Shown here piece after piece: positions 25,615-40,500 of a DNA stretch of 64,000 nucleotides. The position numbers and the translations under genes are program-made. How positions within the stretch are numbered: the stretch's first letter is position 1; the number at the start of each line of letters is the position of its first letter. The notes beneath the pieces were generated by a model, which did no database searches, was not told where the DNA came from, and worked only from the letters and a program-made list of their open reading frames with translations. Source of the stretch: Anopheles merus (lineage: Eukaryota > Arthropoda > Insecta > Diptera > Culicidae); contig NC_054083.1 of assembly GCF_017562075.2 (NCBI RefSeq), forward strand, positions 25,220,285 through 25,284,284. Reading direction: 5' to 3'.

Positions 25615-28600
25615 CTGGGAACCAAACACAAAAAAAAAACAACCCGAAACAAGCTCGTACCTTCCGGTTAGTCATCGGCTCACTAAATACCCTGCCGACA
25701 GTGTTGAGTCACGTAGCGCGGTTATCGATTCAGCAGACCTTACACCACACGCCAGGGTGAATCAATCCGCACCGGAAGATACGTTTTACTCCAGCAAACT
25801 GTGGTACCTTAGCTAAGTTGTGGTACGATTATGTTGGAACTACCCACACACCAACATATTACCTGGTAGCTCTTAACGGTGACTCACCGCGATTCTTCAT
25901 AGTACCCGAGTCACGAAAACAGCCCCATCATGCTAAGCCTTATCCATTTAGCACATCGTGAAGTTCCGACTTTTGCCTGGTGACCAACACCGGTGTACTC
26001 GTTTTTGACAGAATGTGTACTGTCGGTCGAAAATTGCTTCTCCAACGTCGCCGGCCTTAATCGTCCGGCAATCTTCAATTTCCCGCGCGCGAGAACAATT
26101 GAAATCTTCTTTGCTAGAGATTCTGGTAATAACGAACGAGAAAAGAGCAACTTCCGTCCCGGTTTCTTGATTGACCCCGAAAAAATTAACCCAACTCCGG
26201 GGGCTAAGGCTTCCAACGTAATCACCGGTAACCTTAATCTCGCACCCATCACGGCTCCGCTGTGACGTTTTTTTGCCATCTCTTGAGGACCTTTTCGCTG
26301 GAGCGGTTCAATTCGCGAAACACAACTTCTTCGCGCTTCGAGGGCTCTCCCACACACAAACACACGATCAACATCTTCACGCTCGAGCTACTGCAGCCTG
26401 GCCCAAACCGACCGATCCAACCAAATCTCACACACCCATCAGCAGCAGAAAACCACTTTCAAGGGCATCAGATATGGTTTATGAGCTCCTTTTGTGTGTG
26501 TTTCCTTTCTTCCTTTTCCAACCACCAACGTTCGGCGTTCGTCGCTTGCTGGCCTTCAAACACCGTTCGGGTGTTTGATTTAATTTAATTAGGAGAAAAT
26601 GAGCGAATCATCGAATGCCTGCCCCCATCCGTCAGTCGGTCGGAGGGATGCGCACTGACCAAGGTTAATGGAACATACGGTGTGCGGCCGCCGTGTGACA
26701 AACGGCTCCGGTAGGCCTCGGATCGATGGAAGATCGGAGCATGGTAACATAGAAAACGCAGATGGTATTTCCGTTCGTGTTGGTCTACGAGGCTCAGGTT
26801 CAAACCACCGACTGGATTGATTGCATTGGTTGCGGTTGATGCGAGGTGGTGATGATGATGGTCGACGGTTTGCCGGACAATGCGCGCTTTTTATCTCGAC
26901 CATCGAAACGCGCGCGGTCGACGAGTCCCGTCCCGGATGCTATTAGCTACGGGTGCGCGCGATTGCGTTGATAGGTTATACGCTTCGCTCGAACCATCAT
27001 CTTTCAGAGCGCGTTTAAATCGATTCCGAACGCTTGACGACCAAAATATAAAAACCTTCCTAATCAGTCCTTCGAATAGGGCTTTTCGAAGATGTTAAGC
27101 ATCCCTTTAAAGTGGGACTCATCTCAGCTCACTTAAGAATGCATAAGTAGGATGTTTTATTGACGGCATCGCACAAGATCCTAGACACTAATAGCAACTC
27201 CATGCCGAAAATGAACACGAACTTGTCTCGCTCGATCTGGCTACGCATATTAATGTATCAACGTAATAAAACCTTTAATTAATGGCAAACGGAAAGACGC
27301 AACATACTGTGCCTCGCAGTGCTACGATAAGACACGCGAAAATCCTGTGTGGCTTTTGTTGTAGTCCTCCCCTCCCCCTTGCATGCATACGAAATGAGCC
27401 GCCAAGGCACAGAGCAACAACACCCCAAAAATGAGCGAGACCTACGCGCGATCGCATTATCGTGAGGTGTTTTTGGTGTGAGCAGCTTCTGCCGCTTCTT
27501 CAGCCAGCAGAACCTGTGCCACACATGGTTCTGCTGTCTGCTTTGCCAAACGTGCCCAACAAACAAAAAAAACAGACGAGTCATGTAGGCGCCGGGCAGT
27601 AATTGAATGGAGAAAAGTTTCTTTTTGTTTGGCTATGCTCTCCTTTCCCGACCATCACTCGGTTCTCACAAGCGGCCACGGCCATGACCAGTGTTTAAGT
27701 TGCGCAATCAATTCCAATACCAAACGGCATATCAATGACAGCCGCGCAGTGATAGGGCGATGACTCGAGCCTATGTGTGTATTTGATTTCTCCGGGTCGG
27801 AACGGCCGAGAAAGATGTCCCACCCGGGGGCTTTCTGCAACGAAGGAGCAGAACAACACGGAAACCCACTCTCACGGTATGCCACGCACACGCGGGGGGA
27901 AAGCTAAGTTTATGCAAATTTCTTCCCCACTCCAATTCTCCCTTTTGCACGCAGATAATGATCGACACGCCGGGTGTACGGGAGGTCCGCGCTTCCACGC
28001 GAAAGACAAGACACCGAGCTCATCCGCGGGATCAATTCATTCGCCCTCCCGCCAAGGCGTGTGCTTTATTCACGCCAAATTGATTCTCATTAGCATACGG
28101 CAGTCGGACGCACAAGCTGCAGCACACAGCCATAAGCACAGCGCGTACTTTTCCCATCCCAGCTGGGCAAACACAAAGGAAAGAGCACGCGCTCGCGCGC
28201 ACGGTACACACAGGAAAATGATGTATGTACGGCTTTGCCTTGGGCGCCGCCGGTTTTCCCGCACATGCAAATTCATGCCAGACAGAAGACGCACACATTT
28301 TCACCTTCAAAACGCACTCCACGAAGACGAAGGTAGGGGTGGTTCGCTAGATTAAGATAACGGACCTTTTATTATTTTCTTATGATTGAAAGATTTTTAC
28401 GCTCCGGACAACAAACCGCCAAAGAACGCAAGCGCGCTTTGGAGCTCAATTTTTTCCGCCATTAAACACCACCACCTCAAAACCGCATCTGGCAGAACGC
28501 AGGAGTTAATCAAATTTTGAGAAGCGTGCGCGGGCATTTTCATGATTCATTAGAACCGAACGGGCTGGGAAGGGTGGTTCATCTCACGTGTTTATTCATA

Positions 28601-31600
28601 CACAGTAAACGAAGCAAATTGCCGAAAAAAAATCGCCCGCAAATCGCCTCTGCTTCCAACGGTTCAACGGGAGGGTAAAGATCTTATCCCTGATGTTGAG
28701 CATTCGTTTTTTTTTTTGTTCGGCTTACCTTTACGTTCACCCTTTCAATGGTGCACACGGGCGCGAGCGCGCGCTCGATCGCGCTAATCTTACGCAAAAG
28801 GGTATAATTAATTTAAACCACCCGGTTGGAAACGCCAAATTCAATTGGAAGGTAGCAGAGCGCCCGGGATAGGCGATTTGCGAAGGCAGGCGGGGGAGAT
28901 CAGCGAGCAGCATGTTTTACCCTTTTTGTAAGATCTACAACACACTATTTCTAGCCACTTGTACACATTCGCAGCACAAACGCTGATTTCGAAGCATGAT
29001 ACACATGGGCACACGCGGATCGAACCGGTCCACCCTCAGCACCGGCTGCGCCTACGATCAAACCGCGCTCGAACGCATGTGATCCCCACTATGTATAAAA
29101 TGATGATGGTGACACATAGTTACAAGCGTTTTTTCTCCTCTCTCTCTCTCTGTATCTCTATTGCCCACAAAGGTTGACAAATTAAAAAAGAAACGACATC
29201 TCCCTCGAGGCAACGAACGAAAAAAAAACTTCGTCGCACCTTGCGACACACATTCCCATTCTTCCCAGGCGGGTTTCCACGCGCAGGCGACTAATTTACA
29301 CCAACCGATGGTCGACGGACCTGCGCCAACGGCTCGAAGCTGATCAGCAGCTCCGCCGCGAGCGGGTTGAATTAATTTTCCTCAATGAAACGCGGACGAT
29401 CCTGGGGCATGAATGAATGGCGCTGCTGGCGGGGCTAGTCCCACAACAAAGCGAGATGTCGGCGCGGTAGTGTATAGTAGTAGTAGCAAACCGTGCGTGA
29501 CACGCGCGAGAGTGAAACTTGAATGGGACAGACGTGCGCGGCGACGGTTTCGTTTGACTCTTGGGCCGCTTCCTACACACAACGCACGCTGACCTGGAGA
29601 TGGTGGAGCTTGTGGCAGAGGATGAGCTCAGCGATCACGTTCCCTCTATCGCGCAAGATAAGTAAATGTGTGATGTGAACTATTTCCCCACACAAAAACC
29701 ATCGATCGAGAGCTGTGGAGACTCCGGGGCACCTCAAGGGTGCCATTGTACGAGGTGTTGACAATTAAATCACCCCTTTTGCGGTCGACACGGGGCACAT
29801 CGTCTAACGCCCAGAGGGCGGATTAATTTGATAGAGAGCGGGATTGTTGTTCGCTTATTCAACTTATTGAAAAAGGGTGACTTTGTGAAGTGTGAAGAAC
29901 AATGTGTCCAATATAGGAAGGCTCAACAGCTGATTAGTACCGCATTAACCTTTCGCTGTGCCTAGATGGCGCTGCCGGAGCAGCGGGCTGACTCATGGGC
30001 ACAAAGCTAACGCGCACGCAAAGCTACTATTCAAGGAAGCCCATGGAATATCCCGTAATGGGTAAATGGAATTTCTGCAACCTGTGTGATTCCCGCACAA
30101 ACACTTTCAGTCGCTTGATGCATCGTGCTGTATGACAGCAAACGAACGGGTAATCATCTCCTATGCGCATAAATAATGGCCACACACTATCATACAGGGC
30201 TGATGTTCCTACAGCAGCAAGCAAAAACAATCACGCACAGAAAACACCCAATCCAGGAAGTTGGTAAGCACACGATAATGGTCCAACGCGCTGTACACGT
30301 CACAAGAGGACAACCCGCGACCGACTCCTCTTTGTGCGTCTCTTTGACCGGACCCGCCTTATATGTTTGTGTATTTATCGCTACGATCGAACTGACCCAA
30401 GATGTAGCGGCTTCCGTCTCGCAAGACGACCACCGCCGACCCTCTTGTTCGGTTGCGCACCAAAAGACGTCCCATCGCGATATCTTTCCTCCTTTTTTTG
30501 TTCTCTCCCTGTCATTTCGGGGTCAAGTATAAATAAACAGCGACAGCATCTGTTTCCATCATTAACAGTTAGCATCTTTGTGCCCCTTCTCCGTGACAGA
30601 CACCGCACCACGGCACCAACGGGAGATATATTGCATCCCCGTGCGCTCAGAAATGACCTTCAATTGCCCATTCTTCGCTTGCACGCACCGTTATGCTACC
30701 ACACACTTGTCTGGCTGACAGTATCACCCACGGCAAAAGACAATGAAGATAAAGGGCCCTCTCCTTCTCGGGCTCTCGCTCTCGCTGTTTACGCTATCAG
30801 TTCCGTTTCCGAGACCCGTTTTGATAGAGATCACCGCTCAATGGCGGCGGCATTGGTTTGCCGTTTGGATGGAAGAGGTTAGGACCCCGTACCGAGGGCG
30901 GCCTTCATCAAATGCGGCCCTACTGATTCGACAAAGTGTTGCATCGGGCGTGCGGCCCTTTCCAAGATTCCGGCTCCGATTTGTGTTTATTGGGATAAGT
31001 TTCTTCCGGTGGTGGTACGAGAAACGGTTCGTGATTTGTTCTTCACTTCCGGGCGCAATTTCGGTGTGCGATGCGTGTTACTCACCAAGTGGCACAATAA
31101 ACAAGATCGCACAAGACGTTCCAGTACCCGGACTTATCTGCCAAACAAACCGTAATCTCTTGAGTCTTGCCATCTTTACCAAGCGATTGGACTCGCCGAG
31201 CTAATGGGATATGATTGCGATCACCAAAAGATCTAACTGAAGCGATCTTACCGTAACATGAAGTCACTTTGAAGCATTGCGTTAAGAGATGCGGAGTTCA
31301 GTGTTTACAACATTTGTTTGCGGGAGAGGACGAAAAGAATTCACTGCAGCGCTATTTTTAACACCGCAAGCAAATAGCCAAACAATTCACTATGCTTTAG
31401 CTAGGCACAATTGCGCTTTTAACTCGCTCAAGACCTCATAAACTCTACCTCGCGCTTGACGGCAAACTCCAAAGCAGCAGCCTTGGAAAGGTATATAAGC
31501 TAGCATTACATTATTGTGCAAATTTGTTTAGATTTGCGTGATTTGCGCTCGAAACTTGCGGTGGCAAAAGAACCAAAGCAGCAGCATCGTGCGGCATGCG

Positions 31601-32806
31601 AATGTAAATTCTCGTCGTGACGCACGCGGTTGCTCGTTTTCTTCTGACACAAGCGGGAAGATAGACCTTTGGTACCACGCGAGTGCAAATCGTCGGTAGC
31701 ACCTTCGAGACTCAACAGCTCGAGGAAGCTGACTTTCTTCTTCAGGATTTCATCCGCCCGGCCAATCCGTTGGTAATTAGGTGTTGAAAATTTGGCATCA
31801 CAACCTCCACACAACGGACGAAAACGTTTTGCCTTTTGGTCACGCGCGCTGCCCTTTCCATCGAGCATCGCCCGATTGATATACAGGCAATAAACATGTA
31901 CCGAACCTTTTTCTTCGGCCCTCCAAGCGCGTGTGCGCACTTTTATATAATGGACAAACGTTTAAACGCATTTTTTTTTTCTTATTACCTCCACGGTATA
32001 ATGAGTCCCGATGCAACACAACCATCACTTACTGCGGTTAATAGTTTCGCGAATTTAATTATAACCTCTTGTAAGCGTGTTACGTACCCCTTTGGAACTA
32101 TGTGTGTGTGTACGTGTGGAAATAGGATGCCAATGCTAGGGAAAAGTCTTCGCCGGAGATCGAATTACACACTCCCTATTTTTACCGCCCTGGCAGCAAT
32201 TGCATTCATAACTGCTGCGCCCAAGGAAATCAATTTCCACAATAATTGTAGAGCACCCACAACGCTACGGCCTGTGTCCATCGTCGCCACCATCCGTTTA
32301 TCGTGTTGCAGCAAACTAAACAGCAACGGCAGCAGATTACTACCCTGCACTCGAGTGCTTTGGCCTGCGCCAAAAATCGCCCGCTTCCGGAGTTTTGAAA
32401 AGCGCAGGAAGACACTACAGAGACCATGGAAACACAGCAGACGCGACCCAACAGTGATTGGATGAGGAAAACTCATCAAGTGGACTGTACGGGGGTTTGC
32501 TAAAGATTGAAGATGATCCCTATTTTTTATCCTCCTCCCATTGAAATGAAAATTGTTATAAACAAATCCGCACCCGTAGTCCACTTGAACTCTTCCGTAT
32601 TTGGATGCTGTTTTTGCTCCCGGATTGTGGGTTGCATCGCATCTCATCCGCCCGGCTCAAGTGGATGTAGTCTTGAGCTGGAGCTGTTTTTCGTACAGTG
32701 ATCGCCCAAAAGCGGAAGTCTCTCTCACGGGGCATCTTTCCACACCGAGAATATTACATTGCACAACTGTAACAAATTTCAACGATTTTTTTCCCAAAAA
32801 GAAACT

Positions 32807-33036
<230 letters not shown>

Positions 33037-33450
33037 CTAATTCTCAGCCTACCTAACCTTCGACGATCGCGTTGATGAGGATCGCTGCTCACAGCATGCT
33101 GTGTCATTAATTAAATCCTTCTCTTGATATCACGTGCTTCCCAGACATCGGAATCTCGCACACATACTCGCCGATTTTATTCGAGCGAATTACATCACGC
33201 CAATGCCTTGCGGGTGGGAGCACACACACACACATACAACTCTACGTCAATCTTCTAAATGACCCACAAAATCGAATATAATCCCTTTTTCGGTACCTTT
33301 CCTATACATCTCTCCCCGGGACCATTTCTCAGTAGTGCCGGGACTCCCCGGCGGGATGCAATTTTGTTTCCAAGCACACCACCCGCGGGCGCAAAACGCG
33401 AAACGTGAACACAACCACATCCCCCAAATGGGACATGGTTTGGGTTAAGC

Positions 33451-33619
33451 TTTGGCTTCAAATCACTTTCTCGCCGACTGCCGAGAGATGGCTGGAATGA
33501 ATCGACTACTTCTTCTGTCCAGTCAAATGGTCACTTACGTAAAAAAACGATTTACCTACAGACTGGGCGCAAGGGGGGTCGTCCAAGAGCCGGGGCACTA
33601 TTTTGGCTTCAAATCACTT
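33451..33619 (+). repeat. 18-bp direct repeat, 151 bp apart
   Basis: TTTGGCTTCAAATCACTT occurs at 33451-33468 and exactly again at 33602-33619. The intervening 133 bp show no terminal repeats, and the homology does not extend past the 18 bp. Confidence 0.9.
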
Positions 33620-34480
33620 AAACTTTCCGCTATAACGTTTGCCCGCGGGGGTTGTGAAAGCATCTTGTCAAATTGAGTGTTTTTGTGTGCCTTTGGGCAA
33701 GAAGTTCGCCACCAAATTGCTCTGCTCGGCTGCCGATAGCGCTCGACTACTTGGGATGCGTAATTTTCACAAGCTTTTGGGGGGGCTTCGAAGGCATGGA
33801 GAGCATCAGATAGCCAAGCCACTCGTTTTTTTGTAACCACGAATGCAACATCGTATAATTATCAAGTGGTAAATTGCAATGTAAACGCGCCGGAAATCAT
33901 TTCTATTCAACCACACCACGGACCCGTTTATGGAAACATCGGTGCGAGCGCGCGATCGATTGCAACCTTATCATTTGCGCTGAAGCTTTCCATCCGAGTC
34001 AACAGACCTCCTCCTCCGCAGAAAGGGAAATCGTTCTGCAATTACACGATTATTTGGTAACATTCGATCACGAGAAGAGCTTATTCTTATTCGTTGATTG
34101 GACGGTGAAAGTAGTTCACACAAACCATACGGAATTAGCAATATTCTGAGCACTTCTCCAGCCGTAAGAACAACCTGTTCCGTTTCGCGCACGTCCGGTG
34201 CCGTGACCAGGAAACCTGTTACGACCAAAACGTACCACGCAGCGCGCACCGATATGGCAACGGTTATCCTATAAACTTACGCCATCACTATTCCGGCGCA
34301 AGCTTCACGCCGAAGTCAATATGAGTTTAACGTCCCATGAGAATTATCATACCGCTTCCACACGTCCGTGAATAGTTCCCACGCATGCCACCTACTACTG
34401 CTTACTACTGCCGTTTGGAGCCGTCTTTACGGCCAAACCGATGGTATGGTGCGTTCAGCAAAGATGGTCCTTGGGATGTG

Positions 34481-34530
34481 CGCTTACCTGTGGGAGAATA
34501 GAGGAAAAACAGAAAGAAATTAGTACCCTT
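34481..34530 (-). other. Candidate recursive splice site (ratchet point) 2
   Basis: On the minus strand CTATTCTCCCACAG|GTAAG is a juxtaposed acceptor and donor with junction 34488/34487. The pyrimidine tract extends about 30 nt upstream, and TACTAAT, a near-ideal branch-point sequence, sits about 32 nt before the AG. The donor GTAAGC is strong. It is 11.3 kb beyond ratchet point 1. This is the best-formed of the candidate sites. Confidence 0.6.
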
Positions 34531-37500
34531 GGACGAAGTGACAGCTGGCTTCCAGCGCCATTGATATGTGAGAATACTGTCGTAGGTGGGCTTGTCTGAG
34601 TCCGGCTGTGTCTGTCTAGATTTGCGTACGGTGTGTTGTATTGAGGAGAAGGAGTGCGGGCTTAGTGAAAACTGACTCGTGACTCGGTACGAAGAAGTCC
34701 GTGCACGCCGGACACGTTTCTGACTCATCAAACCCATAAGACTGTGCCATCGACGATTCGGATCTTGCTACCCCCGTTTTTGGAGTTGCCAGCCGCGAAC
34801 GAGATTAATCTGTTTTCATTAAAATAAGCTTAAATAATTCTTCGCCGAATGGTACACGAACGGCTTTTATGGTAATATTAAAGAATAGATTTCAAAGAAA
34901 AGCTTATTTTTATGAATCACTCTAAAACGTGAATGCTTCGATTCGTTTTATTTTTAGAACTCGTCATCGCCTCCAAACACGTGTGCTCCAAAGCCAAGTT
35001 CTGTTCCAGCTTCGTTTTAGTTTTTTGCTCTCTCCCCAAATCTGAAACCAATTCGTAGCGCAAAACAAAGAACCCTTAAACATACCGAATTTGATACGGT
35101 ACGTTGAAAAAACACACAACACGCGTACCACATTTAATCCATCACCTTCGCGCGCACACACACACTCAGTGCGGAAACTCAGCAGCCCTATTAAACTTTT
35201 GTTCCAGAATCTCGTGCAGAATAATCGCTGGCAGTAAATTGGTAACCGAAAATTAAAAACCCCACAAAAACGTAAGCCCACACAACCACAGCCATCCACC
35301 AGCCAAAACTGATTAGTCATGGCGGCGAGGCTGCGCGAGAGAAAGGAAGCGCAAGAAGTGGGAAATAAGCGCACGAAAAACAATGCGCGAAGGAAAGCGA
35401 AATTAAAAATCGTGATCACGCACAACCTGGAAGAATTACGCTTCCCAGCACTAGTTGGCGGGTGCTACTACCGCTGTAAAGCTGTGGGCACGATCGCTGA
35501 TGCTGGTGGCACGCTCAAGAACGATTCGCCCCAGGGGGATGGCGAGGGGGCCACTCAGTGGCCAGCTATAGACGAACGAGAGCGTTTTGGTGTGTGGTGT
35601 TCTGGTTGTTCTGCTTTGCATACGGTGCGGAGGTTGGTTCGATAATTGCCGGTTCGCAAAGCGAACGCACGAAAAGTTGCGACTCACCTCTCACCACGAC
35701 CGCGACACGACCGGCAGTGATCTACATTTCGGGGCTCTAGAGACGCGGTGCATACAGGCGTAGATCGTACCTTCCACCCTACGTCAGACATTTAGAAGTG
35801 ACTGTTTGCGCTGCTAGAACGAGTTCGTCCAAGGCTAGTACAACCCTGCAGTACAGTGGTGATTGCGTTCTACACCGCTGGAGTATCATTAAAGCGGTAG
35901 GAGCGACCGTATCTTACGCGACGGAAATCGACGGCAAATAGGGTGCCCTCTGCCCATGAAATCAACACACAAATTGCCTTTTCATCGGCACCCTTACCCT
36001 TTTAAAGCATCCGTCCAGCCAGTATGATTTGTTCTACCGAGCCTCATTCTCTCATTATTCAGAGGATGATGGTCAACACGAGCACCGCTTTGGGCATCTC
36101 ATTCGAATGATCACCTCCAAAATATCTGACCACAAACTATCTCCTGTTACTGTGCTGTTGTGTGAGTGTTTTTAGGATCGGTCTCCAGAGCAAGATACCT
36201 AACATTAATCCAAATATCTGCTTCACCCTCTCCGTCCAAGCGAGACTGCGTGTCCAATTGGTGGTTTGATCGAACTTCCTGTACGCCTCCTCGAGCGAGC
36301 GGTCCAACTGTTTGCTCAGGTACAAACCGCAAGCCCCAAACCGCAGATTTCCGTCTTCTCCAAACGCGTATATTTCGGTAATCTGACACCCTCCCTCTGT
36401 GTCTGCAGGTACTTGCACTTTTGGCATCTGGGAATGCTCAACGCCTGTTCTTGCTTATCGGTTGAGACAACAACGGGTTTTTGAACTCTTCAAATCCCCT
36501 TCGCTTTCCAGTGAGGATCTGTTGCTTTCTGCGGAAGGTGGGGTGGACGACCACATCCCAGACACAACGCGCTGGGATGCTCAGACCAGCGGAACGGAGC
36601 AGTTTTGAATAACGTTGCACATAAATATACCGGGACACACACACACCGTAACCAAAACGGTTGTCCTCCCGTGGCGCAGACGACCCCCGTTCGTATTCCC
36701 AAAAGCTCACTTTGGGGTCTTCTTTCTATCGCCTGCCCGGGGGTGATGGTCGGTTCTTCCTGTCTGAATTCGCTCACGTCTCGCATTTGTGATACGCTTG
36801 AGAACGCACCCCCGGAAATAGCGGGGCGAAAGTGAAGCAAAGTGAAGAGTCCGGTAGAGTGAATAAAATGCACGTCGAGATAACCCCACAAGAGACCCTT
36901 TTTCCGGTTAGATGTACCTGTTTGAAGATACCACTTTTCCCTGTGTGACTTGTGTGTCGGTCAGTGACCACAAGGAGAAGCTAGGCTGTCGTCTAGTTGG
37001 CTTCGTTTCACCCCTTACGTTAGCGGTGCTAATTGAAATGTTTGAACCCTAGAACAAGCGCTAGAACACACATCCAGCCGCGTGCAAACGGGTTGCTCGG
37101 GATCTCACAAACGACCGGAAACGGAACAGTAAATTTTCCTCAGAAAAACAGAACTAACCATACAGATATATCAAAACGGTCCGATCGTAATGAGACGGCA
37201 AGCATACACTTTAATCCAGCAAACAGTTCTGAATGGCTCGTAAAATGTGTCATTAAAAATTAAGCAGCCAGCAAACGAGCAAACCCGACCATACCATACG
37301 GCGTCGTAGATGCATTACGGAGCAGCGTGGATTAAATGCTACCTAATTGCGCGGATGGTCCTAAGTGTCGTGTCAATCGTTAACGAATTGAAGTGTTGAT
37401 GGGCTGCTCAGACGAACCTTAAGGAGGATATCTCGATTAATTAAACAATTGCTTTTGGATGGGTTTTTTTCGACGGGCTTAAGATCATTACTTACAGATC

Positions 37501-40500
37501 TTACCGGACATCTGAAAGTTGCTCACAAAATCAACACAAGGTGGAATAATTCATAAGCTGAAGTCCAGACAGCTCTGGACGTACTCCATTGTAAATTTGG
37601 AGAGTTTCTCACCGCCGTACTGGCAGAAGCTTCTAAAACAGCCATTCCACCAAGTTCATTAACCGATACGACTTCCAACTTTTGAAATTATGAACAAAAT
37701 TTCCCAGCGCCCGGCAGTGTCCATCCAAACCAAAACGGTTTCTTGATTCGTTTTTGCTGTAGGCGAAAGAAACTACACTTCTCGACCGCTTCGCATAAAA
37801 TGCATTTTTAAGAAAGGGGAGCGAGCGACCACTCCAACCGCTCCACTCTAATTCTCTAATTTACGACCGTACACATACCACAAAACCATACCCTCCGGGT
37901 GTTCTCCTTCTCTTGATGCATAATGCATTAAACTGCGAAGAACAAACCCTTTCTTTCTCCATCCCCCAAAAAAGAAAGAAAGAGTGCAGGCGAATTGAAA
38001 CTCGCCTTCAACAGACCGGGTGAGATTTCGTAACAAACTGTTCGGAACTGCACCGCCACCCTCTGGTGCCGCTGCGGCCTCACATTCACTCCAGCTTTTT
38101 TGGCAGTGCAACCGGTCCAGTGCACCCACACGCGCGCGCGCGCTTGGGAACGCCTAAAATAGACGGGGTTTGCCCTCTAGCCAGTGAACCGGACACGCGA
38201 GATCACTCTGTGCTCGGTGTGAAAATTAATTTGCTACTGCGCTGGTCGAAGAAACCCTGAAAAACGGGTTGAGAACTCTTTCTCTCGGAGAGCATCGTAC
38301 GAAAGAATCCCCATTTCACAATGTAATTGACTGCAGCGCACTGGAGTTGCTGCGATTCTATGGAAATTCATTTCCAGCAAAGAAATGTATCACCTCCAGA
38401 GGGCAATGCTGCTTAAAGTGTACGTGCTAGCTGCATTTTCATGCTTATCAAAACAACCCCCGAACCGTTCATTCGACAGCAAAGGGGGAAGAACACGGTC
38501 GTTTCCGAAATCCAGCGGCAGCTTCCGAGTAGATAGACCTAAAACCTGAAACAACATAACGGAAAGGAGGAAACAACAAGAGCCACACCGAAAGACCAAA
38601 CGATTCGGCAGTGCTACCAAATGTCGGGGAACTGAAATATCGAATTACCAATGACTCGTTATTCCTGACGACTCCTGGTTAATGCTACGTAGCAGCGCTT
38701 TACAGCCCGAGACAACCAGCTTCCAATTTTATTGGAGTGGGGATTTAGGCTAGCTTATGGTTCAGATCGCAGCTAGAAGCACACCAGCAACTCTCGGCCA
38801 AGGAATTCCAAACATCTCTCTATGATAAATTCCACCGAACGGTGCTGCTGGCAAATCGCACGAGAAACCCCGTTGTTGGACACCACCATTTGCTGCCTTG
38901 TTGACACAATCCTACATCAATCCCACCCTCGGCCCGGTGATTTACATGTGCCTCGGGAATGGAACTCTGAAAATGTCCATATAGATTTAAGCCACCGGAT
39001 CGCGGGTCGAATTTCTACCGCTCGAGAGAGGTATGCACTCTAATCCAAATCGAAATGCGTCCAGTAGAACCAGATATTGCCGGGAAGGAAAGAAACGCTA
39101 CTTGTTAGTCTTTGGTAGTCCCATCGTCATCAGAACACACTTTCTCATTTTTGACATCTTTCACTCAGCTCAGCTGGTAGAGGCCCTTACATGATCAGTC
39201 AGCGCACTATGTGAGAAGCAAAAAGGTAATAACAGTTGTCGTGTTCTAGCACCTCGTTCGCCTCGTGGACATGGGAGTAGGGGGGGGGGGGGGAATAATT
39301 GATGACAGCTGGTTGAAACGCTTGCTTCAGCTTGCCCAAGAGCGCCAAAGAAGCCATTTATTCTACCGCTGCAGTACGGTAACGGTGGTGCCCACCACCA
39401 CTCTACCTCCTACCAGTGGTACATTATTGGTAATTATTAATATCCCTCACCCCAACTTGCGTGGACCATCGTGCTAACGTTAAGCCGTCTCGTTATCCAT
39501 CTCGAATGCGCTATCGCTCGAGCAGCCGCACAAAGCACCGTACGAACATTGCAGCATCTTGAAAAGCCCGCCAGAGGATCCTCGAGTCAAATTATTAACC
39601 GATCAGATCGCTCCGTAGCCCGGAGCCTCTGGTTTTCTTCACTCGTTTTTTTTTTTCCTCCAATGGAATACTCCAACGGAGGTGTTAAATGCCTAACATC
39701 TTCTGAAGTGTGCGCCGTTTTTTCGCATACAGCGTTATTATTAAGCTTCTTGTTTTTTTGCTCGCTTGTTGCCGTTGTACAAATAGACATTTATTTGGCC
39801 ACCACCAGAGCCGACCCGGGCCGACCCCTGCTGCTCGGGCATTGGGGTTGGTATAAAAATACGCATCCGCGGACCAATGCTGCCGGTACTCGTAACGTGC
39901 ACTATGGCATTCCTCCGTCTCGACATTTCGATACATGCTTAATGCACACACCGCAACACGCACGTAACAACCACCACTACCACCACGCCATCGGGGGTCA
40001 ATTTTTTCGTAATATTTTCATTACTAACCAACAACAACTAGGAGAGAAAAAAGCAACAGAGAAACCTTAATGGCTGGCGCACGAATAAGGCCGGCTCATC
40101 TCTCCAGCAGCCATCTAGCCTCTTCGAAAAAGGTGAAAGATGGCCCCCGAAGTTGTGCGAGTGATTTGCACACGAAAATCTAATGAATGTCGAGTGGCGG
40201 ACCTGCTACTTGAAGCACGAACCATCATCATCATCTGCATCTTCTAGCATGCGGTGAGAGAAATAAAAATAAAATATAAAAAAACCGCAGCTTCTTGGCT
40301 GCTTGAAAATTGCTTCAAAAGGGCCTTACTTCACCTAGCCCGTTTAACCACACTGCGCTGGAGCAGGAGAGCCGCCGTTGGAATTGCCGTTGAAATGCGC
40401 TGGCAGTGTAATTATATTGCTTTTGTAACTTGCACAAAAGTACCTCACATTACGTCCTGTTACTGTGTCATTGTTGCCAGCGCAACAAAAACATATATCC

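Noticed and set aside
36390..36415. Plus-strand CTCTGTGTCTGCAG|GTAC junction
   Set aside because: Excellent acceptor, but the donor half GTACTT is poor and no plus-strand exon follows.
39168..39230. AGCTCAGCTGGTAGAG, a tRNA A-box-like sequence
   Set aside because: No B-box (GGTTCRA) at tRNA distance and no acceptor stem; not a tRNA gene.
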